Positions 1 to 12,721 of a DNA stretch of 64,000 nt are shown here, in pieces. The position numbers and the translations under genes are program-made. The first letter of the stretch is position 1; each line of letters begins with the position of its first letter. The notes below the pieces were generated by a model. The model had not been told where the DNA came from. It searched no databases and saw only the letters and a list, made by a program, of their open reading frames with translations. This DNA is from Polytrichum commune (Eukaryota; Streptophyta; Polytrichopsida; Polytrichales; Polytrichaceae): the NCBI GenBank assembly GCA_950295325.1, contig OX485803.1, forward strand, positions 31,983,554 to 32,047,553. The letters are read 5' to 3'.

Positions 1-410
1 ATATCATCAATGAATATCCGATTATTTACAAAAACTTCCTTAAGAATGATGACTTATAAGTAGATTGATTATAAAAAAAAATTCCCAAAAGATTGTTACT
101 TCCAATCATGTTTATTAACTATTACATCTAGTTCAAGTCATTTTCTACCAACAGAAAATTAAACTAAACTATGTCATCAACAATTCTCAATAATGAAATG
201 ATTACCTTATAACCATTTCTAAAATAGCAAGACAATCATTTAGTTGTTACAAAAACACAAAGATTTCTATGGAAAATGAATAATTATTAATCAACTTAAA
301 TAAACTAATCTAAACAACATTGTAATTTTAAATTCAAACAAAAAACTATAAAATACAAAAACAAGAGTATTATTTTGAAGGTAATAGCATAAGTGATAAA
401 AAAATATTGA
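1..410. other. AT-rich sequence, no gene seen
   Basis: This AT-rich stretch holds no convincing coding frame or structural RNA. It ends abruptly where GC-rich sequence of the neighbouring retrotransposon relic begins. Confidence 0.6.
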
Positions 411-1079
411 AGTCGGGGTCTGGGGGATGGCCGTGCTAAGGGCGGGTATCTTAGGTACTTAGTCCCTTTCGCCGGTTTCAGTCCCAGATCAGCACTATCG
501 CCCCTTAGTGCGCGGGTTCTCGTCTCTCGGGCCCCTCCAACGGCTTGCCGAGGCCTCGTTGGATTAGTTCCCTTCAAGTTGATTCTAACGTCACTTCAGC
601 GCTAGATTCTAGGACTTGCCTTGTCCTAGGGGCAAAAATTTCCGGTTGTCATTTATTTATATGTATAATTTATACATCTCTTGGCAAGTGGTTTGCCGTC
701 TTCGGTTCGGGACGGTCCTCACCTCCGCCAAGATGGGTCAGTGACCCCTGTCTAGTAAAAGTCTTATAAATTAACCTAGACACGGAGGCGGATTTGAAAA
801 CATGAACTGTTCTAAACCTAGTTATATGGGTGGCTGGTTGGATGGTCTTATTACCTTTCCCCCTAGCCCCCCGAATTCTTAGAGTAAGCACTATCCTAAG
901 CCGTTAAAGACAATCATCTTACGGCTACTTTTTATTCTAAGATATTTGGATTTATGGCCTGGCGTCTCGCATCCATCTAGCTACACTACTATAGTACTGA
1001 TATTTTTGCATTCGATTCAGTAGTTTGGGTCTCTCCAATGTTGGTTTGCGAGGCTGCAGTTTCAACTCCTCGCGCTGCT

Positions 1080-1626
1080 CTAGGTTCCCGCAGTACTTAA
1101 AGTACTCTCGTCGTAGCCATCTGCATCGCGGGACCCACGCTCCCGCTTCTTCATTCGGGAAATTCTACCTCCGATTATGAAGCTGGTCCCGAACGATCCA
1201 CAACTTGTGATTGTGGTTATCAATTGTCTGGATGATTTGATAGATCGCCCAGGATGTCTGCGTTTTAGTTGAATGTCGCGTATGGCTTGTTTTATCCACG
1301 CCGGAATTGTTCCCATTACGCCCAGCATTATCGTGCGAAACCTTATCGTGTCTTTTCGTCCTTATTACTTCATAGAGCGGATACTTACAGCTGTTGCAAA
1401 ATAAATGCTTAATTGTTTCTCGCTTCCGTTCGCGACAGTTATCGCAGTATATCTTGCTACGTCGAGTCCACGTACTCACCACCGACTTTACCGGTAACAC
1501 GTTGAATGTGGCTGCTATCATCGTCTTATATTCGGGCATACTCAGGCATGAAATTCGTATCCATTTGCGGCTTCCTGCCGCCTGGGCCCCATCATGCGCA
1601 AATTGTTTCGAGGCAATTTTTTCCAC
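1080..1626 (-). pseudogene. CCHC/RHD segment of a restriction-like endonuclease domain
   Basis: The minus frame 1,626-1,165 contains CDNCRERKRETIKHLFC, a zinc-binding cluster, followed about 15 residues later by IRTKRHDKV. This C-x2-C...H...C then RH(N/D) order is typical of the C-terminal region of RLE-bearing LINEs, where it precedes the PD-(D/E)XK nuclease. A second overlapping minus frame (1,328-1,080) continues with basic text, which fits a frameshifted remainder. The nuclease core itself could not be identified with confidence. Confidence 0.5.
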
Positions 1627-2565
1627 GATCTCGAGTCCATCTCAATATCGTACCGCCTCTTTTGTATATTCTTTCAGCTCGAGTTCCTCATTATCCAGCA
1701 TTGCTTGCGCATTCGGGCCCATCTTGTTGTTCAGATTGTCAATTATCTTTACCTTCCCAAGACCTTCGAGGTCCTCGTTGCGGATATCCACCTTAAATAA
1801 ACTTTCTGCCATAATTTGCACTCCTAGGGCCTAACAAGCGTGATATAGAAACGCGATATAGGTTCAACATTTACCTTTACTGCGCGTTTTTATCTTACGT
1901 CTTGCTTTCGGATCCGTTCGGGTCGGTTCTCAATACGCGGGCCCTTTCGTTTGCGTATTGATGTCGCATATCGGGTTCCCGTAGACCACATCCCAATCCA
2001 TGAAGATCTTCCCGCGCGGGGCCCGTGTTATCCTTACCGCCGTTCGGGCCTCCTCTACCATATGCCTGAATAACGTTCTTACTTGCGGATCTATGTTATT
2101 TATAAAGGCGCAAGCCGTATTCACTAACATCGAGTCTCAAATAGTCCGAAAGTTCAGTAGTCTCAGCCTAAGATGGTTCGTATTCATCTCGAGCTGCCGT
2201 TTCTTTCCTCGTTTCGCCGGCCACCCGAGTATCCTTCGCGCCGCTCCTTGTTGGATCTTGGTTGTTTCATCTAGGATATCGTTAGACGGCGGGCTCATTA
2301 GACACAATATTTCGATTAGTGGTATCGCCGCCTACGACAGAAAATCAACTAGACCACCCTCACCTTAAACTTAGTAAGGGCTCGTTTTCCTTCGTGCGCT
2401 TCTCGCCTCTCCTCGTTCGGCCCGTGAGGCAAAGTTGGCTTCTGGTTGGTTTTCGCTGACGCCGAGGCCTTATGCTTTCCAAAATACTTAAATGTTTCCG
2501 ATCCCTCCAGCTGCGGGATCGCTTCGCCACACAGGTTGAAGTTTTCAAGGGTTTCGTCCTCCCCT

Positions 2566-3039
2566 CTACCCCCTACAAATTCGCGCCCCGCCGCCCCAGT
2601 ACGCGTATTTGTGAATCCCGAACTTCATCCCTACCCATTCTGCAAAGTCGCTATGGATTTCAGCCATCTTCCGAATATCCTCCTTCGTATCCGCTATACG
2701 AACCTTGTCGTCCATATAATCTATTTTCTTATCTCGATTTTCGCGATCGAACACCCCTTACATTCCTTCGCTATCCATTTAGCTACCGTTTCTTTTACCA
2801 CCACGAACGTTAAGGGACTGATAGTGTTGTCTTGTGAAACCCCCCTCGTAATAATAATCAATTCGGACGCATCCCCATTCACAATAAGCCGCACTTGATT
2901 TCCACTCGCCGTCTTCTTCCACATTTTGCGTAGAGTCGGGTATATAGGCCGAATATCGATGGTCTTTATTATCAGACCTAACGGGAGCAACGTGAACGTC
3001 CTTTTGAAGTTGGTAAACAAGCAGTATAGCTTGTTTCAT
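2566..3039 (-). pseudogene. Reverse transcriptase fragment (YMDD)
   Basis: Two overlapping minus-strand frames carry RT palm motifs. One reads NGDASELI, then GVSQDN and TISPLTF, the counterpart of the 'GVRQGDPLSP' block. The other carries YMDDKVRIADTKEDI, the catalytic box followed by the usual helix and FAEWVGMKFGI. The frame switch between them marks an indel. In an active LINE this domain primes cDNA synthesis at the nicked target. Here the first catalytic aspartate block is not recognisable and the frame is broken. Confidence 0.6.
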
Positions 3040-3189
3040 TTCTGCCTGCTACCTTCCAAAATTGCCATTAATTTGAAATTCGTGTCCCGGCACCCCGCTA
3101 CTCCGGGATTCACCCCATGATCCCCATCCGAAACATGAAGGACGTGTGCGAGTACGCTCTTCGCACTGTTTCTTTCATCGACTCATAGG

Positions 3190-4464
3190 CAAAGAATGTT
3201 ATGTACTTGCTCAATATTGAATTATATATATTTTATGAATTTGATAAAAAATGATATTTTCAATTATTGTGCATAAAATATTTTATGAATTTGATCTAAT
3301 TTATGTATTTGTATACATTTTATACGACATGTTTATGGCCAATAAAACTTAAATAAATGTTTTATTAATTTTATTATAAATTTTGATCATTACTTTCGTT
3401 TACTAGAAGATGAATAAAAATTTAAATATCACTTAAATTCTTTGATAATACATATCTTAAAATGTAGAATGAAATATCATAATGATAGCTATACAAACAT
3501 CTTTTAATATAGAAAATAATACATGTATATGCTTAAATTGTTTTTAAAAGACACTATTGGGGATCCTTCAATTAAAACTCTAACACACAAATTTTGGAAT
3601 TTTCTATAAAAAAAATAGAAAAAATAAATAAATAATCATTTTATTTATATGATATGCATTTCTCTTAATAGATAGTATCTGCTAAAATTATTTGTTTAAA
3701 ATATAAATAAAGAATTTAACTATCGAACATTGTTTGTTTGTATTATTCATGAGGTATAAATTAATCAAATAAAATTTTATCATCAAATATGTGGTTAGAA
3801 ATTTTACATAAAATGATGACTTTGCTACAAGTATTATATTCTCAAAGTAATGAAATTTTATATTTAAAAATAGTATAAATTCTAATTGGATTCAAATTTA
3901 AAAGCGAAGGTTATATTAAATTCATTAATAATTGATTAAGTTAGAATCAATATTCATAATTAAAGAAAATTAAGTTTCTACAAAAAAATAATATCCATAT
4001 AATTTAAATTAATAAATTATATATTTGATTCAAGCTATTAATCTTCATAATCAAATAGTTTACTAGTATATTGAAAGGGAACAATTTTGAGAAGGTCTAA
4101 CTTAACTGTCTTTTAAGTAAGTGCAATTAAAATGTAAGTCATACAAAATTTATAGAGAGAGAGAGGGGCTCCCATGAAATTTCTAGATAGAGTAGATAGC
4201 TTATGTATTATTGAAAGCCTCCTTGGGAACGCCTCCAGGACAAAGGCTAAATTGGGCACTGATCTAAATTGGATATTAGTTTAAATTTGTAACATATTTT
4301 TATTAATTGATTGCACTTTGTGTAAGTGGCTAAATTTGTGCATTTTATATTTTTTAAGCCTAGTCTTTAGCTACATTAAGAAGTATTTTTTGGCAATTTA
4401 TGTGCATTTGCTTTAAACTCGTTCACGGACCCAAAGGGTCTTCCGGTAGCATTGCTACTTAATG
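3190..4464. other. AT-rich intergenic sequence
   Basis: Very AT-rich DNA with no long reading frame on either strand. Nothing beyond poly-A/T runs was recognised. Confidence 0.6.
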
Positions 4465-4670
4465 TTATGAATGGTTGTATTCATCGATATATCTTTCTAA
4501 CTCGGTCAAAGTGTCAACTTCAATATCCAAGAAATTGCGTTTTGTATCATCGTCCTCATTTTCAATTGTTTATTTTATATTCTTTTGCACCTTCTTATAT
4601 GAAGGCGAAACCAACTCTACATCGTCATCAACCCTCATTCTCTTCACTTGTAACTTCACCCTTATTCTTA

Positions 4671-5722
4671 TTACTCGTATATTATTCTCATATTCACCCT
4701 TATTCTTATATTGAACTCAACCTCCTCATTCCCAGTCAAATTGATGCGAGTTTTCTGCTCTCTTAGAATTATGCGATTGAAAGACATCAAGAGGTTTTTG
4801 ATGGACTCGGTTGGATACCTGCTGCCATCAACCTTGCAAACCATAAAAAAGAACTTGCTAAGAATCACACCAAGTTCCTGTAGTAGAATCTTTTCTACAG
4901 GGATATCAGTGGCGATATTCATGTGCCTACGCCAAGCATTAAATCTATTGATACACCACCTCTCGTTTCGGTAACTGTTCGATTCATCGCCATTTTGGAC
5001 ACTATTGAAATCCTCTTGATCTAAATCCAGAAATTCCGAGGAAGATGGAACAATCGCATGTGCCACATGCACAACAAGGTCTTGTGAGAATCTATCTTGG
5101 AGTGGAAGCTCACTAACATGCACTGGAATCTTCCTAAGATGCACAGAACTAGAGCTTGGATTGCCATCACTTCTTGTCCCATTTATGAAGGTAGCATTTA
5201 CGGATGCAACAGTTGTGAGATTTGCACACACAGTAGTGTTCACAAACACTGGTGCATTCAAAGCATTGGGAATAGTGTTGCTTCTCACAATGTTCGAATC
5301 AACACCATCAATACGAACATCTGAGGATGGAGGTGCATCAATACAAACAGTTTGCACACTTGAAACAACATTATGGCTATCACTCAACAAAACGCCATCT
5401 GCACCACAAGCAAACTGTGATGAATTCAACAAAGATGTTTCTGATGGAACATAGATCTCTTCGACACTGTGTGAATCACGATGCACAGGAGCTTGTCCTC
5501 GTCCTCGACCTCGACTGCGCCTTCTAGAACCACGAAACCTAGTGCCAGAACGTCTATTTTTTCTACCCCTTGAAGCACCAATTTCTAACGGCCTCTCCAA
5601 CTCATCGTCATCACTAAACAACTTGAATGACGGCATAGGCTGATGTTGCTCAACGTCACCATCCTCCTGATTACCTTCCATGACAGTGACAAGATTGGCA
5701 GACAACAAAGACACAACTGATA
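4671..5722 (-). CDS. Crypton/DUF3504-type core-binding domain protein, probably truncated
   Basis: One open minus frame, with a likely splice acceptor (TTCTATCAG) just upstream and the probable initiator ATG at 5,681 (MEGNQEDGD). The N-terminus is acidic, then comes an Arg/Gly-rich block (SRGRKNRRSGTRF, RSRGRGRG) and a long Ser/Thr/Val-rich linker. The last 110 residues read NERWCINRFNAWRRHMN, ILLQELGVILSKFFF and DGSRYPTESIKNLL, then an arginine-rich helix. This is the pattern of the N-terminal SAM-like domain of Crypton-derived tyrosine recombinases (DUF3504; also seen in ZMYM- and KCTD1-type host proteins). No catalytic R...H-x-x-R...Y domain follows: the frame runs into low-complexity sequence and stops. 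Coding-like acidic text (ENEDDDTKRNFLDIEV) lies at about 4,465-4,635 on the same strand with one TAA, possibly a further exon. It may be a domesticated fragment or a decaying element. Confidence 0.55.
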
Positions 5723-5859
5723 GAACACAAAAAATAAAAACTGATAATAGAAATGTTGGAGATCATAGCTTTGTTAGGATTATTAAATGATGGCAGTTTC
5801 TCTATAATGAAGCACACATAACGCAATGCACAAACAAGGTGAGTAGGACACATTCAAAA

Positions 5860-7690
5860 AGTAGGGCTTAAATAACTATGTAAAATGTGCACCCTAAACC
5901 TCGAGGGAGGGCGGAAAAAATTTAAATGCCCACAATCTACAATCAAGTTAGCCACCAAATCAATGACTTATTGATTGAGCGTGTCAAATAATTCAACATT
6001 TTAATCATAATTTTAATATATCTTATTAGATTTTTTTGATATATCAACACTTTTGGTTATTCCAAGTTTTAATATATTACATATATTTATTTATAAATGT
6101 ATGTATATTTATTTTAAAAATCCTCATCTTTATATCATTTTTTCATCATAATATAAAATTAATTAAGTTTCATAACCTAAAAGGAAAAAAAATTATCATA
6201 AATATCATCTAAAAATTAAATTTTAATGAACATTTTATAATTACAATTATAATATAATTATAATATACGTAGAGCATTCAAATAAAACATCAAATTTTGA
6301 TCCAAATTTTTAATATAATACAATTTTCTATTACATTTTGTGAATTTGAGTAACAAGATGCACATTTTTAAATTATATAAATAAAATATTTTAATATAAA
6401 ATTTCAAATTCACTTGTCAAGTTTTCGACAATTTTTTTAAATGGTGCTTATTTAATTATTAATCCTAATACAAAAGGAAGATTTTTTTCTTTGCCTCAAC
6501 ATTAAACAAAGGATTGTATCTATATTTGCTAACACTATGATGTATTATAAAATATCTTTGCTCACATACTAAGGCCTCACTAAGAAGTACACCCTCACTA
6601 ACAACCGCAATGGAGGCACTTGGATCACCCATGAACATTGGTACCTACGATATTTCAAGATGAGTTGATGACGGGTAGACCCTATGACCTCCATGATAAT
6701 GATTGGGTGGACTATAATGGACAATTTTGTTCCTTGCCCGTTTTTTTCAAGATTACGCTTCATTTGTTCTTAGCTCTTTGCCACAAGGTTAAACTTAATT
6801 TTTTTTTCTTTATTTTTTTCTTAAGCTTATGCTTTCTTTGTTATTTGTTTTTTTTGTCTCTAATTTGGAAATTATGGCTATGTATTTTTTTTTATTTGGC
6901 TTACAACACTTCTTCTTCAACAAAATTTTAGACTCTTATTCAAAAAATTACATATGTTTTTCAAATGCAATTCTTTCTTAGGTTTATAGGGACTACAATT
7001 TATGAAAATGTGTGCAAGTCTTGATGTATGATGTTTCTTGTAGATCTTTTTGTGTTCTCATCATTTAGCTACATTCTCTTACATCATTTTTGTTGTCTTA
7101 ATGTTGTGTTTCAATGCAGCTAACTAAAGATGCCACTAGGATTTGTAACATATGCTAAATATTGTGCCTTCCTTTAGGATTTTATAATCACTTCATAATT
7201 TAATTCCTCATTTTTAGGGTATCTATTATCATATCATCATCTAGATTGTCATTATCCTAACATTTGTGTATCTCTACTTCTTTTTTTTCTTCGCACAAAT
7301 AAAATAAAGAGTGACATTTACCGAACTTCTTCAATCATTATCCCTTTTGCACAAGATTTGAAATTCTAATGGATACTCTCATTGTATATAACTAGCTCAT
7401 ATTCGTGGAGTCTAGGCTTTTTGCATCCATGCATATCAATTATTATCTCGGATAAACATAACCCCAACACCCATGCAATCATATATCTTCCATGCTCATA
7501 CATACCCATCATATGCACATATGTAGATTCCCATGCTCATAAGCCTCCATGAACCGCCATCATGTCCCTGTGGAATACTGTGGGGAAAAAGATGGATTTT
7601 CTTTTTATTTCTTATTAAACTTGATCGTATCATGCCCATGCTATGTCACCACCTTGGCTTCATCACCCTAACATTACCATACCCAATGGT
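5860..7690. other. AT-rich intergenic sequence
   Basis: AT-rich with long T and A runs. Short open stretches exist but show no domain or codon pattern worth calling. Confidence 0.55.
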
Positions 7691-8063
7691 ATTTACTCAG
7701 TTTAGGAAATCGAGGCCCTGCAGTCGGGTGCCAGACTGTACCCTGTTTTTTCGATCCCTGCGCTGCCGGGTCACCCTGTGCGCGAAGCCGGACCCATCCA
7801 TGCCCCGGCCTGTACCCGTCCATGTCGCCAGCCTGTAACGGACCCCGCCACGCTAGCAGCCATGGCAACTGCCACAGTGGCCGCCACGCTGGCCACCCGT
7901 TCAAGGGGACGGCTCATCCCGACTCCCGATGGCACAATGAACCTCCCATCAGGAGGACATGCCTTGCATCATGCCATTCTCATGGATGCAAAATCATGTG
8001 GACCATCACCCACATCCATCGATGGGTGGTAAGCTAATCAGCCTCGGGGATTGGGCTCTCCAT

Positions 8064-8349
8064 AGGTGTTTTCAAACTTCTCCACCCCGCTTGATTCTCT
8101 GTAACCTGCTCCCTCAACACACGCTCCGGATTTCTGCCACAATGGAGCGTGCTGCGATCCATGTGATGATGGACTCAAGGGTTTAGGGAGATCGCACTGT
8201 GGAGTGCTTGCTTCGAACGCGGTGGTTACAGCGAAGGTGTTTTCGAACTTCTCCACCCCGCTTGATTCTCTGTAACCTGCTCCCTCAACACACGCTCCGG
8301 ATTTCTGCCACAATATAATGGAGCGTGCTGCGATCCATGTGATGATGGA
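8064..8349 (+). repeat. Direct duplication of a ~110-bp segment (period 171)
   Basis: The stretch beginning AGGTGTTTTC at 8,064 recurs at 8,235 and runs to about 8,172 and 8,349. The copies are almost identical; the second has five extra bases (ATAAT) near its end. The surrounding GC-rich block (7,690-8,350) has no convincing gene. It may be part of the upstream flank of the MULE element. Confidence 0.8.
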
Positions 8350-9048
8350 AGCAGAATGATGCGGAGAAGCAATGCGGCCAAGATCACCTCACCAACGCTT
8401 TTTTTAAGGTTCCATTGTTGCTATGCTTGAGATTGATCATAACCTACTCACTTACCATCGAGTTGCAATGAAGTGTGTTGCATGCTCCGATGCGAAAGCA
8501 GCAATGAAGTAGTGAAGCTGGTTTAGCAAACTGACCTTGGCCGGCGCTCAAGCCACACATGGTCGTTACAAGCACCCCAGCTGACTGCGTTTCAGGGATG
8601 TCTTTTAAGATCTACATTCAAATATCCCTACTGTTTGATTCATACCTGCTTTTATTGTGTACTCCACTTGCAAGTTGTATTTGACTGTCTCCCATGGAGT
8701 GATGCTATACATGCAAGATCTCCTCATAACGATTGTCGTGCTATGAATGTACTTCCTTCCCCATTCTAATAGTCATTGCCGTCATGTTACAAATCACATA
8801 CGATCAATCCCTAACGAACACTGCCGCATTAGGTTGATTGAACTGCTGACTACGACCATAATGAAGCGGAGGTCTTTGTAGCTTGCCCGGAAGACTGCAA
8901 GGTAGTATTGGCGCAACACGACCAACGATGTAGAAATTTGAACATATACAAAACGATCTACCAGTTCCTTGACCATAGTACCGGAAACGGGTTTAGGGAG
9001 CAGTTCCACCTGGTGTGTGGGGGTTCCCATTGAAGGTGTAGGGCATAA

Positions 9049-11809
9049 ATGGGATCGTTTGTCATAGATGCCGTTGTTCACTCCCCTATTGTAATGCAAA
9101 GCGAAGACCACATTCTTGTACCTACAGTGGATGGCTCGGAACCAACACGTCGCCCACCGCAAGACTTGGAGCCCTCTTACGAGTCTACATACCAGGAGCT
9201 ACACAAGGCAGATATTCACCGGATCCGCAGTTTGGTTCAATCTCCAAACATAGGCATTTTCATGCATACTGATCTTACGTGGGTAAGCCACATGCGGGTG
9301 AAGGGGAGGAAGACCGATCCCAGGACACTTGCTCCAGTGTCGGTTGCGTATATACCTTGGGCAAGAGTTGAGGATTTTCTGAAAGGCGAGGAGACGCGCA
9401 GTGATGCTCCCAGCAAATTTGTTTGCCAGGGTGCTCCATCAAACGACAAGGGGAAACTACTATTTCCTCGGTGGAACAGCTACTCTGCCATCATCAGGTC
9501 TGTTTGTAACATGCAATTTGTATTCCATTGTGCATGTTACAATATTACTCTATCTTGCTAAGTTCCAACCGTCTTCTATATGGCTTTCACCTCCATCACT
9601 TAATGTTCTTCCCATCCCACAGGTATCACTGTCAGTATGGACCAAATGACAATGCGTCGCACATACCATTGGTTACAAATGACATGTACCAGAAGAAACG
9701 GAAACTTGATGTCAAGGGCAAATACATACCAAATGGAAAGGGGCACACAGGTCCACGGACATCCGCGAGGATGCGAGGATCGGGCCAGCGAAGGGGATGC
9801 CAGTGTGGATTTGTCGTCAAACGATTGTACCTAGAGCCTGCAGTGGCAGAAATAACATACCACCAGATGCAGCATGTCAACCTGAATGGGTTCTTCTGCC
9901 ATGGTGCTACAAAGACTGGGCATAAGAGCAGATTCTCAAGTCATCTGTCGCCACAAGTTCGGGAATTCATCATGAGTCATTTGCGATTGGGATTGTCTAT
10001 CTCACAAATAATGTGCAAACATAGGAAACGGTTCATGGAAGTGTGCGAGAGAGGCGAGGAGCTCACCCGAGACCTTTTCATTTCCGAGCAAGACATCCGT
10101 AACGTTGCGGGCCGCCTTGCAATAGAGACCTACAAACGCGACAACAATGATGCAAAATCTGTTCGCATGTGGGTGCAAGAACATCCTGAGCTTGTGTTCT
10201 ACTACAAGGAATCAGGGTTACATGTCCATGGAGCAATCACACGGGACAATATTCCGTTCACAATAGGCATCCAGACGGCTTGGCAACACGATATGATGCT
10301 CAAGCACGGCCACAAAAAAACTGTCTCTATTGACGCCACGTTTGCAACTAATGAGAACAAGGTTAGTGCCTATTAGGATCCTGCTCCCAACATGTTACGG
10401 ACCATTTTTGCTTAGTATTTTTCCGCGAACATAACGGATTGCTCTCTTTGTTGTTGCAGTTTCCTTTGTACACGTTGATGGTCTTCGATGATTGGCTGAA
10501 TGGAGTACTTGTGGCGTACATTATCACTTCTAGTTCCAAACAACCCGATCTCGAACCTTGGATGAAGGCGCTTGCCCAAAAATTGGTCTCCGTGCAAGGA
10601 GATTGGATGCCTAATGCATTCATTACAGATTGTGTCCAGGCTGAAATTGGAGGCTTGCACTGTGTATGGCCTGGGGTGAAGGTATTCATGTGCCTCTGGC
10701 ATGTACGTCGAGCATGGCTGAAACAGGCGGTAGCAAAAATAAAAGATCATGTCATTAGGGGTGCTGTGCTTAAGGGGTTGGGCCGTATTATGTACGACAC
10801 AAAGTGTCCCCCGGGAGATGAAATGGGACCTTGGGCTATTCGGCAGTTGAATGCTCTCATGGATAGGTTCCCTGTTGTGAGCAATTTTTGGGCTTACTTC
10901 AACAAACAGTGGGCAGACAAAACGCCTATGTGGGTTGTGGGGCATCGTAACCTGCCATATGCGGGCCAAGATACAAATGCAGCTATTGAGAGCTACCATT
11001 CCAACCTTAAAGTCACCTTGCGTGCATCAAAAGGTAGAGCGCATGGACGTCGCTTGGACTGGGTGATATACGAGCTGACAGGGGAAATCCTCTCCCACTA
11101 TTGGTACCAGGCAATGAAGAAACAACATGGGTTTGTCCCCAACTTTAAACAAGAGCAATTTGTTATAAATGCAGTGCTGAAAGCGAGAGAAATTCCTGAT
11201 AGTTGTATCACTCTCCCCATTGCAGATGACGGACCAGCGTTGGTAACATCCAAGAACAACCCAATTAAACTGTACTCTGTCTACAACCCAGACTGTGAGT
11301 GGGGTTGTTGTGATTGTGTGTGGGTGCTAAAGGGGAACATATGTAAACATCAGATTAAAGTCCTTATGATACTCCATCCTAGCCTTGCAGAAGGAACAAT
11401 TACACGTTACTGTGGATCCCTTGCAGGCACAACTGAGGGTGGTCGGGGTAACATGCTCGATCCTGTTGTTCATTTTTCAGTGGATTGTACTGACACCGGG
11501 CCACTCTGCCCAACCCCAACGCCTTGGCATCCTAGTGGTGGCCAGTGTCTCACACAATCTGGGGAGGACATGGAAAAACGAGTGCGTAACCTTACTGACG
11601 AGTTCATGGACGCTGCCACTTGTGATAGATTTTTACTGAAACACCTCTTGGCTGACTTGCACATCGTGCGGGGGAAGCAACAAACATTATTGGCTCAAAT
11701 TAAACATGGACTGGTGGAGCCATCCCAGCAAGAGGTTCACTTTCAGCGTAACGAAGATGGCAACAACATGTCCCTCAAGCGTAGGAGAGACTTCCTGGAA
11801 CATAGATAG
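9049..11809 (+). CDS. MULE-type transposase with SWIM zinc finger, three exons, intact
   Basis: Predicted exons are 9,049-9,497, 9,623-10,361 and 10,460-11,809. All junctions are GT-AG and the phases fit, giving about 845 residues without an internal stop. The second exon opens with a Cys/His cluster (YHCQYG, GCQCGFVVKRLY, NLNGFFCHG) like the FAR1/GCM-type DNA-binding fingers of Mutator-like transposases. The DDE core follows: first Asp in VSIDATFAT just before intron 2, second in FITDCVQAEIGG with FMCLWHVRRAW after it, and a candidate Glu in NAAIESYHSNLK. A SWIM finger (CDCVWVLKGNICKHQIK) lies near residue 680. The enzyme should cut and paste its own element at terminal inverted repeats, which were not located. 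The intact frame suggests recent activity. Similar proteins are numerous in bryophytes and algae. The first ATG of exon 1 was taken as start; an upstream exon is possible. Confidence 0.82.
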
Positions 11810-11905
11810 GTGAAGCCAGTCATATGTGTTGTAACGTGTTGTAACGTGCGCATGTTACAGGAACGGTCACATGTTTCAAGTCCTCACATGTGCAGGTGGA
11901 CCTTG

Positions 11906-11920
11906 GTGCTCATATAAAGG
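11906..11920 (+). promoter_or_regulatory. Candidate TATA box
   Basis: CTCATATAAAGG lies about 130 bases before the ATG of the next small frame, in a spacer that also contains CATGTTACAGG. Spacing to a start site near 11,940 fits a plant core promoter. Confidence 0.4.
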
Positions 11921-12043
11921 CCGGACCTTCGCTCCACTTGCACACTTCCCTTTAATTCCTCTTTGCCTCTCCCACTTTTCAGGGTATTGGTCGGCAACGC
12001 TGGTTTTGTATGAAACCCCTGCTCCTCCCTTTCTTCCTTTACC

Positions 12044-12415
12044 ATGGTAACCCTCCATGTGAGTCGGGTCAGCGCAGCTGTTTGGAAGTGGTTCTGTAGA
12101 TGTCCAGAGGCCATTGGACCAGGTTACGAGACTTCTAGCGATGAAGAGTTCTTCACGCCTCCAACAACGCCTCCACCTGCTTCCCAACAACATTGTGTGG
12201 CTGCAATCGCGAGATCACCAACAACGGAGGTATTTCCAACATATGGCGTGCCAAAGCTCCTGTCACCATCGCAAACGGGGAGGCTCCGTCGCCGACATGC
12301 TGAAGCTGTTCGGCAACTCACAACCCCGCCCCCCGTTGTCGCACCTTCCCCGCACGGTCCACTGAAGGCATACCAACGTCCGGTTAAGGTGTATAGGCCA
12401 AGTTGGGCTCCATAG
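12044..12415 (+). CDS. Small Pro/Thr-rich protein of unknown function
   Basis: A 123-residue frame starting in a strong ACCATGG context. It begins MVTLHVSRVSAAVWKWFCR, continues with an acidic SSDEEFFTPP stretch and a proline/threonine-rich body (TTPPPASQQ, TTPPPVVAPSPHG), and ends basic. No family was recognised. It follows the MULE transposase gene by 235 bases on the same strand with its own TATA-like box, so it could be a second gene of that element or an untranslated-region frame. There is no transmembrane segment or signal peptide. Confidence 0.4.
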   Translation: MVTLHVSRVSAAVWKWFCRCPEAIGPGYETSSDEEFFTPPTTPPPASQQHCVAAIARSPTTEVFPTYGVPKLLSPSQTGRLRRRHAEAVRQLTTPPPVVAPSPHGPLKAYQRPVKVYRPSWAP

Positions 12416-12721
12416 TGAAACATGTAGTGAGCAATAGACTACATTGTAAACATTGTTTTGAAATGAAGGGGACGGACTGTGTCTTTTGGGACCTCTAACG
12501 CATGTGTAAAGTGTGGATCACTTGTAACAATCACTTATTGGGTATGTTTTGTGGTGTTTCTAACAATGGCGTTGCATCGGGAACCCATCACATTGCATTG
12601 CAGAATGAAAAGTGGGAGAGACAAAGACTTTTTTTTGGGTCTAAATGAACCCATCACATTACATTGCTTAGAGATTGCTTATGGTCCCTTACACATATTC
12701 AGTGCCGTCACACAAAGATCT

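Larger units (their letters stand above)
410..3190 (-). mobile_element. Decayed non-LTR retrotransposon with RLE-type C-terminus
   Basis: This GC-richer island between AT-rich flanks carries minus-strand relics of one retrotransposon in the expected order. At about 3,039-2,721 is reverse-transcriptase text (RLIVNGDA then GVSQDNTISPLTF). At 2,754-2,566 is the catalytic YMDD box followed by an FAEWVGMKF-type stretch. At 1,626-1,165 is a CDNC...C finger followed by the RHDKV motif that marks restriction-like-endonuclease non-LTR elements (R2, NeSL and Dualen types). Reading frames change repeatedly and stops are common, so it is a fossil. The 3' part (410-1,080) has no recognisable protein and may be untranslated tail. 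Element ends and target duplications were not identified. The nearest relative in the window is the Dualen-like copy at 13.5-23.6 kb, but these sequences are not close copies. Confidence 0.6.

Noticed and set aside
410-900. GC-rich block that at first resembles rRNA
   Set aside because: No conserved small- or large-subunit rRNA core was recognised, and the block continues into retrotransposon relics.
7674-8037. Overlapping short frames in the GC-rich block
   Set aside because: Several frames are open on both strands with no domain, typical of GC-rich non-coding DNA.
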